Of a stretch of 49,475 nt of DNA, positions 1 to 7,853 are shown piece by piece. Position 1 is the first letter of the stretch. Each line of letters begins with the position of its first letter. Source of the DNA: Actinomycetota bacterium (GTDB taxonomy: Bacteria; Actinomycetota; Thermoleophilia; Solirubrobacterales; Solirubrobacteraceae); contig JAFDWH010000006.1 in assembly GCA_018268595.1 (NCBI GenBank), forward strand, positions 1 to 49,475. The letters run 5' to 3'. The notes below the pieces were generated by a model. It did not search any database, had not been told where the DNA came from, and saw only the letters and a list, made by a program, of their open reading frames with translations. The position numbers and the translations under genes are program-made.

Positions 1-530
1 ATGACAACCCCGTGATCTACCTCTTTCACAAGGGGATCATGGGCCTCGTGTGGATGTCCTACTTCGAGGGCTCAACCACACACGTCCCCGAGGGCGCCTA
101 CACCGTCCCGTTCGGCAGAGCCAGGGTCGTGCGCGAGGGCGCGGACGTGACGATCGTGACCTTGAGCCAGATGGTGCAGAAGGCGCAGCTCGCGGCTGAG
201 CAGCTCGCGGGTGAGGGGATCGAGGTTGAGTTGATCGATCTGCGCACGGTCGTGCCGCTCGATCGCGAGACGGTGCTGGAGTCGGTCGCGAAGACGGGCC
301 GGCTGTTGATCGCTGATGAGGACTACCTGAGCTTCGGTCTCTCGGGCGAGATCGCAGCGATCGTCGCGGAGGAGCTCGGCCGCGTCCAGCTCAAGTCGCC
401 CGTGCGGCGCCTCGCGGTCCCCGACGTCCCGATCCCCTACAGCCGCCCACTCGAGCAGCACGTGATCCCGCAGGTCAACGACATCGCCGCCTGCGTCCGC
501 GAGCTCGTCGGCGCCACGGTGGCCGCATGA
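1..530 (+). CDS. 2-oxoacid dehydrogenase E1 component, beta subunit (C-terminal part)
   Basis: C-terminal ~175 residues of the thiamine-diphosphate E1 beta subunit of a pyruvate/branched-chain-type 2-oxoacid dehydrogenase. The reading frame (codons from base 3) is open to the left edge, so the gene starts upstream. Near the left edge the frame reads NPVIYLFHKG, the conserved segment before the C-terminal transketolase domain. GADVTIVTLSQMV, IDLRTVVPLD and LIADEDYLSFGLSGEIAA follow, typical of the subunit-interaction domain. The stop overlaps the start of the lipoyl-domain gene by four bases, so E1 beta, lipoyl protein and E2 core are one operon. Which 2-oxoacid is used cannot be told from this fragment. 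Confidence 0.9.
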   Translation, partial: DNPVIYLFHKGIMGLVWMSYFEGSTTHVPEGAYTVPFGRARVVREGADVTIVTLSQMVQKAQLAAEQLAGEGIEVELIDLRTVVPLDRETVLESVAKTGRLLIADEDYLSFGLSGEIAAIVAEELGRVQLKSPVRRLAVPDVPIPYSRPLEQHVIPQVNDIAACVRELVGATVAA

Positions 531-790
531 GCGCACAGACGCTTGCCGTGCACGCCCCGACAGAGGTCTGGGAAGACGCCGACGAGGACGTCGAAGGCCT
601 CCTCGACGAGTGGCACGTGGCGGTCGGTGACGCGGTCGAAGCGGGTCAGGCGATCGCGTCGTTGATGATCGTCAAGACCAGCTTCGACCTCGAGGCTCCG
701 GTGACGGGCACGGTCGCGGAGATCCTCGTCGCGAAGGGTGAGACGTTCGGTCGCGAGAGCGAGCTTGTGCGGATCGAGCCGGGCGCATGA
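527..790 (+). CDS. free-standing lipoyl-domain protein (biotinyl/lipoyl attachment)
   Basis: An 87-residue protein that is just one lipoyl domain. The hairpin-turn lysine is K50 in MIVKTSFDLEAP, the place where E2 proteins carry the lipoylated lysine; the C-terminal half has PVTGTVAEILVAKGE, the usual second beta strand. In most 2-oxoacid dehydrogenases this domain is the N-terminus of E2. Here it is a separate gene overlapping E1 beta upstream (ATGA) and the E2 catalytic gene downstream (ATGA). It presumably carries acyl groups between E1 and the separate E2 core. A biotin carrier role is less likely because the flanking genes are E1 and E2. Confidence 0.85.
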   Translation: MSAQTLAVHAPTEVWEDADEDVEGLLDEWHVAVGDAVEAGQAIASLMIVKTSFDLEAPVTGTVAEILVAKGETFGRESELVRIEPGA

Positions 791-1476
791 GCGCCGCGGG
801 CGAGCCGCGCCGCGTGCCCTTCACGGGCCTGCGCGGCGCGGTCGCGCGCGCGATGACCGCGGCCTGGCAGGCGCCGCGTGTGGCCGCCGCCGTCGAGGTC
901 GACATGCGCCCCTGCCTCGCGCTCCAGCGCGAGCTGCAGGAGCGGGTCGGCGCCGAGCCGCGGCTGACGCCGACGCACCTCGTGCTGCGCGCGGTCGCGC
1001 TGACGCTGCGCGAGCACCCGCGCCTCAACGGCCGCGTCGACGCGGAGGGCGTCGAGCTGGTCGAGGAGGTCGCGCTCGGCCTCGCCGTCAACCTCGACGA
1101 GGGCCTGCTCGTGCCGGTGATCCGCGACGCCGGCGAGAAGCCGGTCGAGCAGCTCGCGCGCGAGTCGCGTGAGCTGGCGGGCGCCGCGCGCGCCGGCAGA
1201 CTCGGCCCGAGCGCGATCAAGCACGGCACCTTCACCGTCAGCACGCTCGGCGCGACGGGGATCGACTGGTTCACGCCGGTCCTCAACGCGCCGCAGGTGG
1301 CGATCCTCGGCGTCGGCCGCATCGCCGAGCGACCGCTCGTGCAGGACGGCGCCGTGATCGCGGCGCCGACGATGGCGCTGACGCTCGTCTACGACCACCG
1401 CGCCGTCGACGGGCACCCCGCCTCGCTGATGCTGGCGGCGCTGCGCGACCGCCTCGAGCGCGCCGACTTCGCCTGA
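787..1476 (+). CDS. 2-oxoacid dehydrogenase E2 acyltransferase, catalytic domain only
   Basis: A 229-residue protein equal to the chloramphenicol-acetyltransferase-like catalytic core of E2. The active-site motif is YDHRAVDG near the C-terminus (H204 and D208), the HxxxDG signature. It starts almost at once with the conserved RVPFTGLRGAVARAM segment, so neither a lipoyl domain nor a peripheral-subunit-binding domain is present. The start overlaps the lipoyl gene (ATGA), which keeps stoichiometry coupled. The core would form the E2 oligomer and receive acyl groups from the separate lipoyl protein. No E3 gene is visible to the right, and the strand switches at 1502. Confidence 0.88.
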   Translation: MSAAGEPRRVPFTGLRGAVARAMTAAWQAPRVAAAVEVDMRPCLALQRELQERVGAEPRLTPTHLVLRAVALTLREHPRLNGRVDAEGVELVEEVALGLAVNLDEGLLVPVIRDAGEKPVEQLARESRELAGAARAGRLGPSAIKHGTFTVSTLGATGIDWFTPVLNAPQVAILGVGRIAERPLVQDGAVIAAPTMALTLVYDHRAVDGHPASLMLAALRDRLERADFA

Positions 1477-1501
1477 GCCGACCGCGCCCGGCGGCGCGCC
1501 G

Positions 1502-1822
1502 TCAGTGTGCGCCGCCGAGGTGCACGGCGACGACGCCGGCGACGATCAGCACGATCCCCGCGACCGTCGTCGCGCTCGCCGGCTCGTCCAGCAGCGTAAA
1601 GCCGATCGCGGCGATCGCGGCCGTCCCGAGCGCCGACCAGATCGCATAGGCGGTGCCGACGGGGATCGTTCTGAGCGCCTGCGCGAACAGCCCGAACGTG
1701 ATCGCGTAGCCGACCACGACGGCGACGCTCGGCCCGGGGCGCGTGAAGCCGTCGGTGTACTTGAGCCCGATCGTCGTGACGATCTCGGCGCAGATCGCCC
1801 CGAACAGGAAGACGTAGGCCAT
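1502..1822 (-). CDS. SMR-family small multidrug exporter subunit
   Basis: A 106-residue, four-helix membrane protein of the small multidrug resistance family (EmrE/SugE/QacE type). E13 in AICAEIVTT matches the proton/substrate-coupling glutamate of helix 1. The helix-3 signature reads AYAIWSALGT with the conserved tryptophan, and the last helix ends in GVVAVHLG. The length is typical. It stands alone on the minus strand, convergent with the E2 gene and 96 bases downstream of the Rieske oxygenase stop. The substrate (drugs, guanidinium or polyamines) cannot be fixed. No clear ribosome binding site precedes the ATG. Confidence 0.88.
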   Translation of the reverse strand: MAYVFLFGAICAEIVTTIGLKYTDGFTRPGPSVAVVVGYAITFGLFAQALRTIPVGTAYAIWSALGTAAIAAIGFTLLDEPASATTVAGIVLIVAGVVAVHLGGAH

Positions 1823-1918
1823 GGGGAGGCGGCCGGGGGAAGCGGCGGCGAACGGACGGCGGCCGCGACGCAGGGCGCGCCGCGGCCGCCGGGACCCCCG
1901 CCGAGGTCCAGGGCGCGG

Positions 1919-3157
1919 CTAGGCCGCGCCGTTCCGGCCGGCGCCGTTCGCGTGCGCGCCGTTGCCGTTGAGAGGGGCGCCGCCGTAGGCCTTCTCGGCG
2001 ACCCAGCGGTCGAATCTCCACATGATCCCCTCGTGCTTGGAGAAGCGGCCGGCGGTCGCGCGGTGCGAGCGGATGCCGACCTGCTGCATCTCGGCGATCT
2101 TGTTGTCCTCGGCGACGAACGGCGGGATGTTGCGCGCGTACTCCTCGACGCCCGCCTTGAGCGGGCCTTCGACGCCGTCCTTGTAGGCCGCGGCGGCCTC
2201 CGGCGGCACGCACAGGAAGATGCTCAGCGCCATCCGCTCGGGGCCGGTCGGATGCATCAGGTAGTAGAGCATGCAGTCGAGCATCGGCAGCACCGCGAAG
2301 CTCGGGTAGGAGAGCCAGATCGGCATCCCGTCGAACTCCGGCGGGCAGTCCGCCATCGTCGGCGTCACCGGCAGCAGCGCGTCGCCCGAGTCGCTCAGCG
2401 TGAAGCCGGGGAACTGCCCGACCATCAGGATCCACGGCTGCTCGCTGATGTCGGGGAACTCGATCCAGCCCTTCATCGGCGTGACCGGCTGGAACGTCTC
2501 CGCGTGCACCCACGGCACGTGGTACTCCTCCATCGCGTTCTCGACGTAGATCTTCCAGTTGCACGCGAGGTCGTAGTCCCAGCGGTGTGTTGTGACGAAG
2601 TCGGCGAGGCCGTACTTGTCGCTGTGCCAGCGCGTCGTCTCGCTCACGCGCGGGGCGTAAGGCGTCGCGTCGGGGTCGAGGTTCACCATCACGAACCCCT
2701 CCCAGATCTCCGTCCGCACGGCGTGGAGCGGATAGTCGGCCTTGTCGAAGTTGCGCGTCTCTCTGAAGTCGGGCGTGCCGCGCAGCGTGCCGTCGAGCCC
2801 GTACATCCAGCCGTGGTACGGGCAGCGGAACGACTTGACGCTGCCGGCGCCCTCGACCAGTTGGCAGCCGCGGTGGCGGCAGACGTTGAGGTGCGCGCGG
2901 ATCTCGCCGTCGCCGTCGCGCACGACGACGACCGGCTCGCCGACGATGCTGGCGGTGAAGAAGTCGCCCGGCTCGGGGACGTCCTCGACGCGCCCGACGC
3001 ACAGCCACTCCTTGCGGAAGATCTGCTCGGCCTCGGCCTCGTAGAGCTGCGGGGACCAGTAGCACTCGGGCGGAAGCGTGGAGGCCTCGAGCGGCGGGCG
3101 GCTCAGCGCCTCCAACGCCTCGGGTGAGATCAGCGGGGCGCTCTTCGTCGCAGTCAC
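1919..3157 (-). CDS. Rieske non-heme iron oxygenase, alpha subunit
   Basis: A 412-residue aromatic-ring-hydroxylating oxygenase alpha subunit. The N-terminal Rieske [2Fe-2S] site is C93-x-H95 (NVCRHRG) and C112-x2-H115 (RCPYHGW). The C-terminal catalytic domain has NWKIYVENAMEEYHVPWVH, containing the bridging acidic residue and the two iron-binding histidines. The GTG start at 3157 is chosen because AGGAGG sits eight bases upstream and the frame overlaps the preceding gene as GTGA. No ferredoxin or reductase lies next to it, so electron donors must come from elsewhere. Substrate unknown; many relatives act on quaternary amines, carnitine or aromatic acids. Confidence 0.88.
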   Translation of the reverse strand: MTATKSAPLISPEALEALSRPPLEASTLPPECYWSPQLYEAEAEQIFRKEWLCVGRVEDVPEPGDFFTASIVGEPVVVVRDGDGEIRAHLNVCRHRGCQLVEGAGSVKSFRCPYHGWMYGLDGTLRGTPDFRETRNFDKADYPLHAVRTEIWEGFVMVNLDPDATPYAPRVSETTRWHSDKYGLADFVTTHRWDYDLACNWKIYVENAMEEYHVPWVHAETFQPVTPMKGWIEFPDISEQPWILMVGQFPGFTLSDSGDALLPVTPTMADCPPEFDGMPIWLSYPSFAVLPMLDCMLYYLMHPTGPERMALSIFLCVPPEAAAAYKDGVEGPLKAGVEEYARNIPPFVAEDNKIAEMQQVGIRSHRATAGRFSKHEGIMWRFDRWVAEKAYGGAPLNGNGAHANGAGRNGAA

Positions 3158-3600
3158 GTCTGCCTCCTGTCTGCCGCCTCGTCCACGCCGAGCTGGCGCA
3201 TGATCGTGCCGAGGTCGTAGTAGTGGGTCGTCTGGATCTCCTGCCCGTCCTTGACCTTCGCGACGGTGCAGAAGCGGAACTCGAACGGCCTTCCGGTCGC
3301 CTCGATCGTGCGGTCCTCCATCACGAAGGGGCCGTCGTGCGTGCCGCCGAGCGTGCCCTCGACGATCACCCAGTCGTCGACGGCGATCATGTTGTGGACC
3401 GTCTGCTTGCCGTCCGGCAGGGCGGCGGCCCAGCGCTCGAACTCCGCGCGCACGCCCTCGCGGCCGCTCCAGCGCTCGCCGGTCGGGACCTCGAGCACCT
3501 CGCAGTCCTCGGCGACCGCGCGCAGCGCACGCTCGACGTCGCGCTCGTTGAAGCCGCTGATGACTTCGAGCAGCGCGTTGCTCTCGGGGCCCTCGCTCAT
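3154..3600 (-). CDS. NTF2/SnoaL-like small protein
   Basis: A 148-residue protein of the NTF2-like cone fold (SnoaL / limonene-epoxide-hydrolase type). It begins SNALLEVISGFNERDVERALR and has the late beta strands FEFRFCTVAKVKDGQEIQ and a C-terminal YDLGTIMRQLG. It is the first gene of a two-gene operon with the Rieske oxygenase and overlaps it by four bases. The beta subunits of ring-hydroxylating dioxygenases have the same fold, so it could be a structural partner of the oxygenase or a hydrolase/isomerase of the same pathway; this is inference. The ATG at 3600 is chosen for the purine-rich GAGAGGAAG just upstream. Confidence 0.7.
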   Translation of the reverse strand: MSEGPESNALLEVISGFNERDVERALRAVAEDCEVLEVPTGERWSGREGVRAEFERWAAALPDGKQTVHNMIAVDDWVIVEGTLGGTHDGPFVMEDRTIEATGRPFEFRFCTVAKVKDGQEIQTTHYYDLGTIMRQLGVDEAADRRQT

Positions 3601-3642
3601 CGCGTTGTCTTCCTCTCTCCGGGGACCGCTGGTACAGTGGCA

Positions 3643-3652
3643 AAAGCGCTTT
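3643..3652. promoter_or_regulatory. palindromic operator candidate in a divergent promoter region
   Basis: AAAGCGCTTT is a perfect 10-bp palindrome centred on GC in the 197-bp gap between the divergent NTF2/Rieske operon and the aldehyde dehydrogenase operon. It resembles LacI/CcpA-type operator cores, but the flanks are not symmetric. No regulator gene is adjacent. The rest of the gap (3601-3642 and 3653-3797) holds the two ribosome binding sites and nothing else I can name. Confidence 0.35.
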
Positions 3653-3797
3653 CTCATGTCAACCGCCGGCTGGAAGCAGCGGTCAAAGAGCAGTGCGCGA
3701 ACGCGCCATTTCGACCAATGGACAGGCGGCCCCCGCGCGACCAAGCTCCCGCCCGGCGCGCGACGGACGCGCACTCCCCCACGGAAGAGAGAACGAC

Positions 3798-5285
3798 ATG
3801 ACTGTCCTGGCAGACGAGGAGAGGAGCGTCGTCGCAGCGGTGCCCAAGGGCCTGTACGTCGACGGCGCGTGGCGCGAGGGCGGCGGCGGGACACTGTCCG
3901 TCGAGGACCCGGCGACCGCCGCGCCGCTGTGCGACGTCGCCGACGCGACGACGGAGGACGCGCTCGCCGCGCTCGACGCCGCCGACCGCGCCTTCGCGGC
4001 CTGGCGCGCGACCGCGCCGCGCGAGCGCGCCGACGCGCTGCGGCACGCCTACGAGCTGACGATGGCGCGCGCCGACGAGCTGGCGCTGGTGATGACGCTC
4101 GAGATGGGCAAGCCGCTGCCCGAGTCGCGCTCGGAGGTCGTCTACGCCGCCAACTTCCTGCGCTGGTACTCGGAGGAGGCCGTGCGCGTCGACGGCCGCT
4201 TCGCGGTCAACGAGAACGGCCGTGGGCGCGTGCTGACGCTCCAGCAGCCGGTCGGCCCGTGCGTCTTCGTCACGCCGTGGAACTTCCCGCTCGCGATGGG
4301 CGCGCGCAAGCTCGCGCCCGCGCTCGCGGCCGGCTGCACGTGCGTCGTCAAGCCGGCGCGCCAGACGCCGCTGTCGATGCTCGCGCTGACCGAGATCCTC
4401 GAGCAGGCGGGCGTGCCGGCCGGCGTCGTGAACGTCGTCACGACGAGCAGATCGGGACCGGTCACGCAGGCGCTGCTGTCCGACGCCCGTGCCCGCAAGC
4501 TGTCGTTCACCGGCTCGACCGAGGTCGGCAAGCTGCTGATCGCGCAGGCGGCCCAGCAGGTGCTGCGCGTCTCGATGGAGCTGGGCGGCAACGCGCCGCT
4601 GCTCGTGTTCGAGGACGCCGACCTCGACCTGGCGGTCGACGGCGCCGTGCTCGCGAAGACGCGCAACGGCGGCGAGGCCTGCACGAGCGCGAACCGCATG
4701 TACGTGCACGAGCGCGTCGCCGACGCGTTCGCGGCGCGGCTCGCCGAGCGGCTCGCGGCGATGCGCGTCGGGCGCGGCACGGAGCCGGGCGTCGAGGTCG
4801 GCCCGCTGATCGACGCGGCGCAGCGCGACAAGGTCGCCGAGCTGGTCGCCGACGCGCGCGACCGCGGGGCGCGCATCGTGACCGGCGGCGCGGCGCTCGA
4901 CGGCGCCGGCTGGTTCTACGCGCCGACCGTGCTGGCGGACGTGCCCGGCGAGGCGCGCGTGCTGCACGAGGAGATCTTCGGGCCGGTCGCGCCGATCGTG
5001 ACGTTCGCCGACGACGACGAGGCGATCGCGGGCGCCAACGACACCGAGTACGGGCTCGTCGCGTACGTCTTCACGCAGGACGTCAACCGTGCGTTCGACG
5101 CGATCGAGCGGCTCGACGTCGGCATGGTCGGCTTCAACCAGGGGATGGTCTCGAACGCGGGCGCGCCCTTCGGCGGCGTCAAGCAGTCGGGCTACGGACG
5201 CGAGGGAGGACCGGAGGGCATGCAGGAGTACCTCGAGACGAAGTATGTCGCGATGAACCTCGGCGGCGAGGCGGTGCGGCCATGA
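3798..5285 (+). CDS. NAD(P)-dependent aldehyde dehydrogenase (succinate-semialdehyde type)
   Basis: A 495-residue aldehyde dehydrogenase. Motifs in order: PWNFPLAMGARKLAPALAAG at 160-179, cofactor lysine in VVKPARQTP, FTGSTEVGK (238-245), general base E261 in MELGGN, catalytic C295 in GGEACTSANR, and EEIFGPVAP. The pattern fits succinate-semialdehyde/glutarate-semialdehyde dehydrogenases best. The ATG at 3798 follows GGAAGAGAG; an in-frame extension upstream lies in the promoter gap. The aminotransferase gene overlaps the stop (ATGA), so the pair probably oxidises a semialdehyde released by transamination of an omega-amino acid or diamine. The exact substrate is open. Confidence 0.88.
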   Translation: MTVLADEERSVVAAVPKGLYVDGAWREGGGGTLSVEDPATAAPLCDVADATTEDALAALDAADRAFAAWRATAPRERADALRHAYELTMARADELALVMTLEMGKPLPESRSEVVYAANFLRWYSEEAVRVDGRFAVNENGRGRVLTLQQPVGPCVFVTPWNFPLAMGARKLAPALAAGCTCVVKPARQTPLSMLALTEILEQAGVPAGVVNVVTTSRSGPVTQALLSDARARKLSFTGSTEVGKLLIAQAAQQVLRVSMELGGNAPLLVFEDADLDLAVDGAVLAKTRNGGEACTSANRMYVHERVADAFAARLAERLAAMRVGRGTEPGVEVGPLIDAAQRDKVAELVADARDRGARIVTGGAALDGAGWFYAPTVLADVPGEARVLHEEIFGPVAPIVTFADDDEAIAGANDTEYGLVAYVFTQDVNRAFDAIERLDVGMVGFNQGMVSNAGAPFGGVKQSGYGREGGPEGMQEYLETKYVAMNLGGEAVRP

Positions 5286-6556
5286 GCGCCCGCGCGCTGT
5301 GGCACCCGTTCGCCGACATGGGCGCGGTCGCGCACGAGCGGCTGACGCTCGTACGCGGCGAGGGCGCGTGGGTGTGGGACGACGCCGGCCGCCGCTACCT
5401 CGACGCGACCGCCGCGCTGTGGTACGCGAACCTCGGCCACGGCCGCCGCGAGATCGCCGAGGCGGCCGCGCGGCAGCTCGAGACGCTCGACGCGTACAGC
5501 ATCTTCGGCGACTACGCGAACGAGCCGGCGCTCGAGCTGGCCGACCGCGTCGCGGCGCTCGCGCCGTCGCCCGGCAGCAAGGTGTTCCTCGGCTCCGGCG
5601 GCGGCGACATGCTCGACACCGCCGGCAAGCTCGCGCGCCGCTGGCACGCCGAGCGCGGCGAGCCCGGGCGCGTGCACCTGATCGGCCGCGAGCACGGCTA
5701 CCACGGCACGCACGGGCTCGGCACGAGCATCGGCGGGATCCCCGCCAACAGCGCCGGCCTCGGGACGCTCGTGGGCGACGTCTCGCACGTCCCGCACGAC
5801 GACGCGGCGGCGCTCGAGGCGGAGATCCTGCGCGTCGGGCCGGAGCGCGTCGCGGCCTTCTTCTGCGAGCCGGTGATCGGCGCCGGCGGCGTGCGCCTGC
5901 CGCCGGACGGCTACGTCGAGCAGGTGGCGGCGATCTGCCGCCGCCACGGCGTGCTGTTCGTCGCCGACTGCGTGATCTGCGGCTTCGGGCGCCTCGGCAC
6001 GTGGCTCGGGATCGACCGCTGGCCGGTCCAGCCGGACCTGATCGCGCTCGCGAAGGGCATCAGCGGCGGGACGCTGCCGGTCGGCGCGCTGATCGTCGCG
6101 CCGCACGTCGCGGAGCCGTTCTTCACCGACGCGCCGGGCGCGCCGGTGTTCCGTCACGGCGCGACGTACGCCGGCCACCCGGCCTGCTGCGCCGCCGCCA
6201 ACGCCGCGCTCGACCTCTACGAGCGCGAGGCGCTGATCGAGCGCGGGCGCACGCTCGAGCGGCCGCTCGCGGACGCGCTCGCGCCGCTCGCCGAGCATCC
6301 GCTCGTGGGCGAGGTGCGCGCCGGGCTCGGCTTCCTCGCGGCGGTGGACCTGGTCGAGGAGGCGCGCGCCGCCGACCCGGCGGCCGTCGTGCGGCTGCAG
6401 ATGGCGTGCCGCGCGGCGGGCGTGCTCGTGCGGCCGCTCGGCACCGGCATCGCCGTCTCGCCGCCGCTGACGGTCGGCGAGCGCGAGCTCGAGCAGATCG
6501 GCGACGCGATCGCGCACGGCCTCGCGGCGCTCGCCGACACGCGGCTGGTCGGCTGA
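5282..6556 (+). CDS. class III (omega) aminotransferase, divergent active site
   Basis: A 424-residue PLP enzyme of aminotransferase class III. The Schiff-base lysine is K258 in LIALAKGISGG and the ring-nitrogen aspartate is D229 in VADCVICGFGR. Two normally conserved patches are altered: the DE pair after the aspartate reads DC (C230), and the phosphate-binding SGSEA stretch reads GSGGGDMLDTAGK (104-116). The family transfers amino groups from omega-amino acids, diamines or beta-alanine-like donors. It is translationally coupled to the aldehyde dehydrogenase, whose semialdehyde substrate it could produce. A stem-loop terminator candidate follows. Confidence 0.85.
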   Translation: MSARALWHPFADMGAVAHERLTLVRGEGAWVWDDAGRRYLDATAALWYANLGHGRREIAEAAARQLETLDAYSIFGDYANEPALELADRVAALAPSPGSKVFLGSGGGDMLDTAGKLARRWHAERGEPGRVHLIGREHGYHGTHGLGTSIGGIPANSAGLGTLVGDVSHVPHDDAAALEAEILRVGPERVAAFFCEPVIGAGGVRLPPDGYVEQVAAICRRHGVLFVADCVICGFGRLGTWLGIDRWPVQPDLIALAKGISGGTLPVGALIVAPHVAEPFFTDAPGAPVFRHGATYAGHPACCAAANAALDLYEREALIERGRTLERPLADALAPLAEHPLVGEVRAGLGFLAAVDLVEEARAADPAAVVRLQMACRAAGVLVRPLGTGIAVSPPLTVGERELEQIGDAIAHGLAALADTRLVG

Positions 6557-6562
6557 GCGCGG

Positions 6563-6590
6563 GCCGCTGCCGGCGCCCGCCGGCGGCGGC
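6563..6590 (+). terminator. GC-rich stem-loop after the aminotransferase gene
   Basis: Twelve-base arms GCCGCTGCCGGC and GCCGGCGGCGGC (one T-G wobble) enclose a four-base loop, seven bases after the aminotransferase stop. No T tract follows, as is common in very GC-rich actinobacteria. The rest of the gap to 6709 holds a GAGGAGG ribosome binding site for the next gene. Confidence 0.45.
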
Positions 6591-6709
6591 TAGCGCGCTC
6601 GCGCCGCACGCGCGTCAGCGGGGCGACACGGCTCGGGACGCCGGGTCGCCGATGGGGAAGCCGCTCGCCGAGCGGCATCGTCCGCGAGCGAGCAGCGAGG
6701 AGGCATCCG

Positions 6710-7852
6710 ATGAAAGCCGTCGTCTACGAGGGCCCGTTCAACGTCCAGGTCGAGGAGGTCGAGGACCCGCGCATCGAGGCGCCGACCGACGCGCTGGTCC
6801 GCGTCACCTCCACCTGCATCTGCGGCTCGGACCTGCACATGTACGAGGGCCGCACGAAGGCCGAGCCGGGGATCGTCTTCGGCCACGAGAACCAGGGGAT
6901 CGTCGAGGAGGTCGGCAGCGCGGTCGTCACGGTCAGAAGCGGCGACCGCGTCAACCTCCCGTTCAACATCGGCTGCGGCTTCTGCAACAACTGCGAGCGC
7001 GGCTACACCGGCTTCTGCCTCACCGTCAACCCGGGCTTCGCCGGCGGCGCGTACGGCTACGTGAACATGGGCCCGTACAAGGGCGGGCAGGCCGAGCACC
7101 TGCGTGTCCCGTTCGCCGACTTCAACTGCCTCCAGCTGCCGGAGGGCGAGGAGCACGAGGCGGACTTCGCGATGCTCTCCGACATCTTCCCGACCGGCTA
7201 CCACGGCGCCGCGATCGCCGAGGTCAACCCGGGCGAGACGGTCGCGGTCTTCGGCGCGGGCCCGGTCGGGATCATGGCCGCCTATAGCTGCATGCTGCGC
7301 GGCGCGTCCGTCGTGTACGTCGTCGACCGCGTGCCCGAGCGGCTGAGCAAGGCGGAGGAGATCGGCTGCGTGCCGATCGACTTCTCCAGAGGCGACGCGG
7401 TCGACCAGATCAGGGAGATGCGCGGCGGCGACGGCGTCATGAAGGGGATCGACGCGGTCGGCTACCAGGCGCAGAGCGGCCAGGACGGCGAGGAGCAGCC
7501 GAACATCGTGCTGGAGGAGCTGATCCGGGTCGTCAACCCGACCGGCAAGATCGGCATCCCGGGCCTCTACGTGCCGTCAGACCCGGGCGCGGGCGACCCG
7601 CACGCGAGAGCGGGGATGCTGCCGATCTCGTTCGGGCGGCTGTTCGAGAAGGGGCTCTCGCTCCACACCGGGCAGTGCAACGTCAAGAGATACAACCGCT
7701 ACCTGCGCGACCTGATCGTCGCCGGGCGCGCGAGACCGAGCCTGATCGTCTCCAACGAGCTGCCGCTCGACGCGGCGCCCGACGCGTACGAGAAGTTCGA
7801 CAGACGCGTCGAGGGCTACACGAAGGTCGTGCTCCACCCCGTGGCGGCGTGA
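6710..7852 (+). CDS. zinc-dependent alcohol/formaldehyde dehydrogenase (MDR family)
   Basis: A 380-residue medium-chain dehydrogenase similar to glutathione-independent formaldehyde dehydrogenase. Catalytic zinc ligands are C38 (TCICGSD) and H59-E60 (FGHEN). The structural zinc site is C89, C92, C95 and C103 in CGFCNNCERGYTGFC. The Rossmann motif is AVFGAGPVGIMA and the C-terminal HTGQCNVKRYNR is typical of this branch. GAGGAGG precedes the ATG. The aquaporin-like gene begins one base after its stop, so the two are co-transcribed. The enzyme probably oxidises formaldehyde or another small aldehyde or alcohol with NAD. Confidence 0.85.
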   Translation: MKAVVYEGPFNVQVEEVEDPRIEAPTDALVRVTSTCICGSDLHMYEGRTKAEPGIVFGHENQGIVEEVGSAVVTVRSGDRVNLPFNIGCGFCNNCERGYTGFCLTVNPGFAGGAYGYVNMGPYKGGQAEHLRVPFADFNCLQLPEGEEHEADFAMLSDIFPTGYHGAAIAEVNPGETVAVFGAGPVGIMAAYSCMLRGASVVYVVDRVPERLSKAEEIGCVPIDFSRGDAVDQIREMRGGDGVMKGIDAVGYQAQSGQDGEEQPNIVLEELIRVVNPTGKIGIPGLYVPSDPGAGDPHARAGMLPISFGRLFEKGLSLHTGQCNVKRYNRYLRDLIVAGRARPSLIVSNELPLDAAPDAYEKFDRRVEGYTKVVLHPVAA

Positions 7853-7853
7853 G

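Noticed and set aside
1505-3127. Long open frame on the plus strand opposite the Rieske oxygenase
   Set aside because: Arg/Ala/Val/Leu-rich shadow typical of GC-rich antisense frames; the minus strand has complete Rieske and iron-site motifs.
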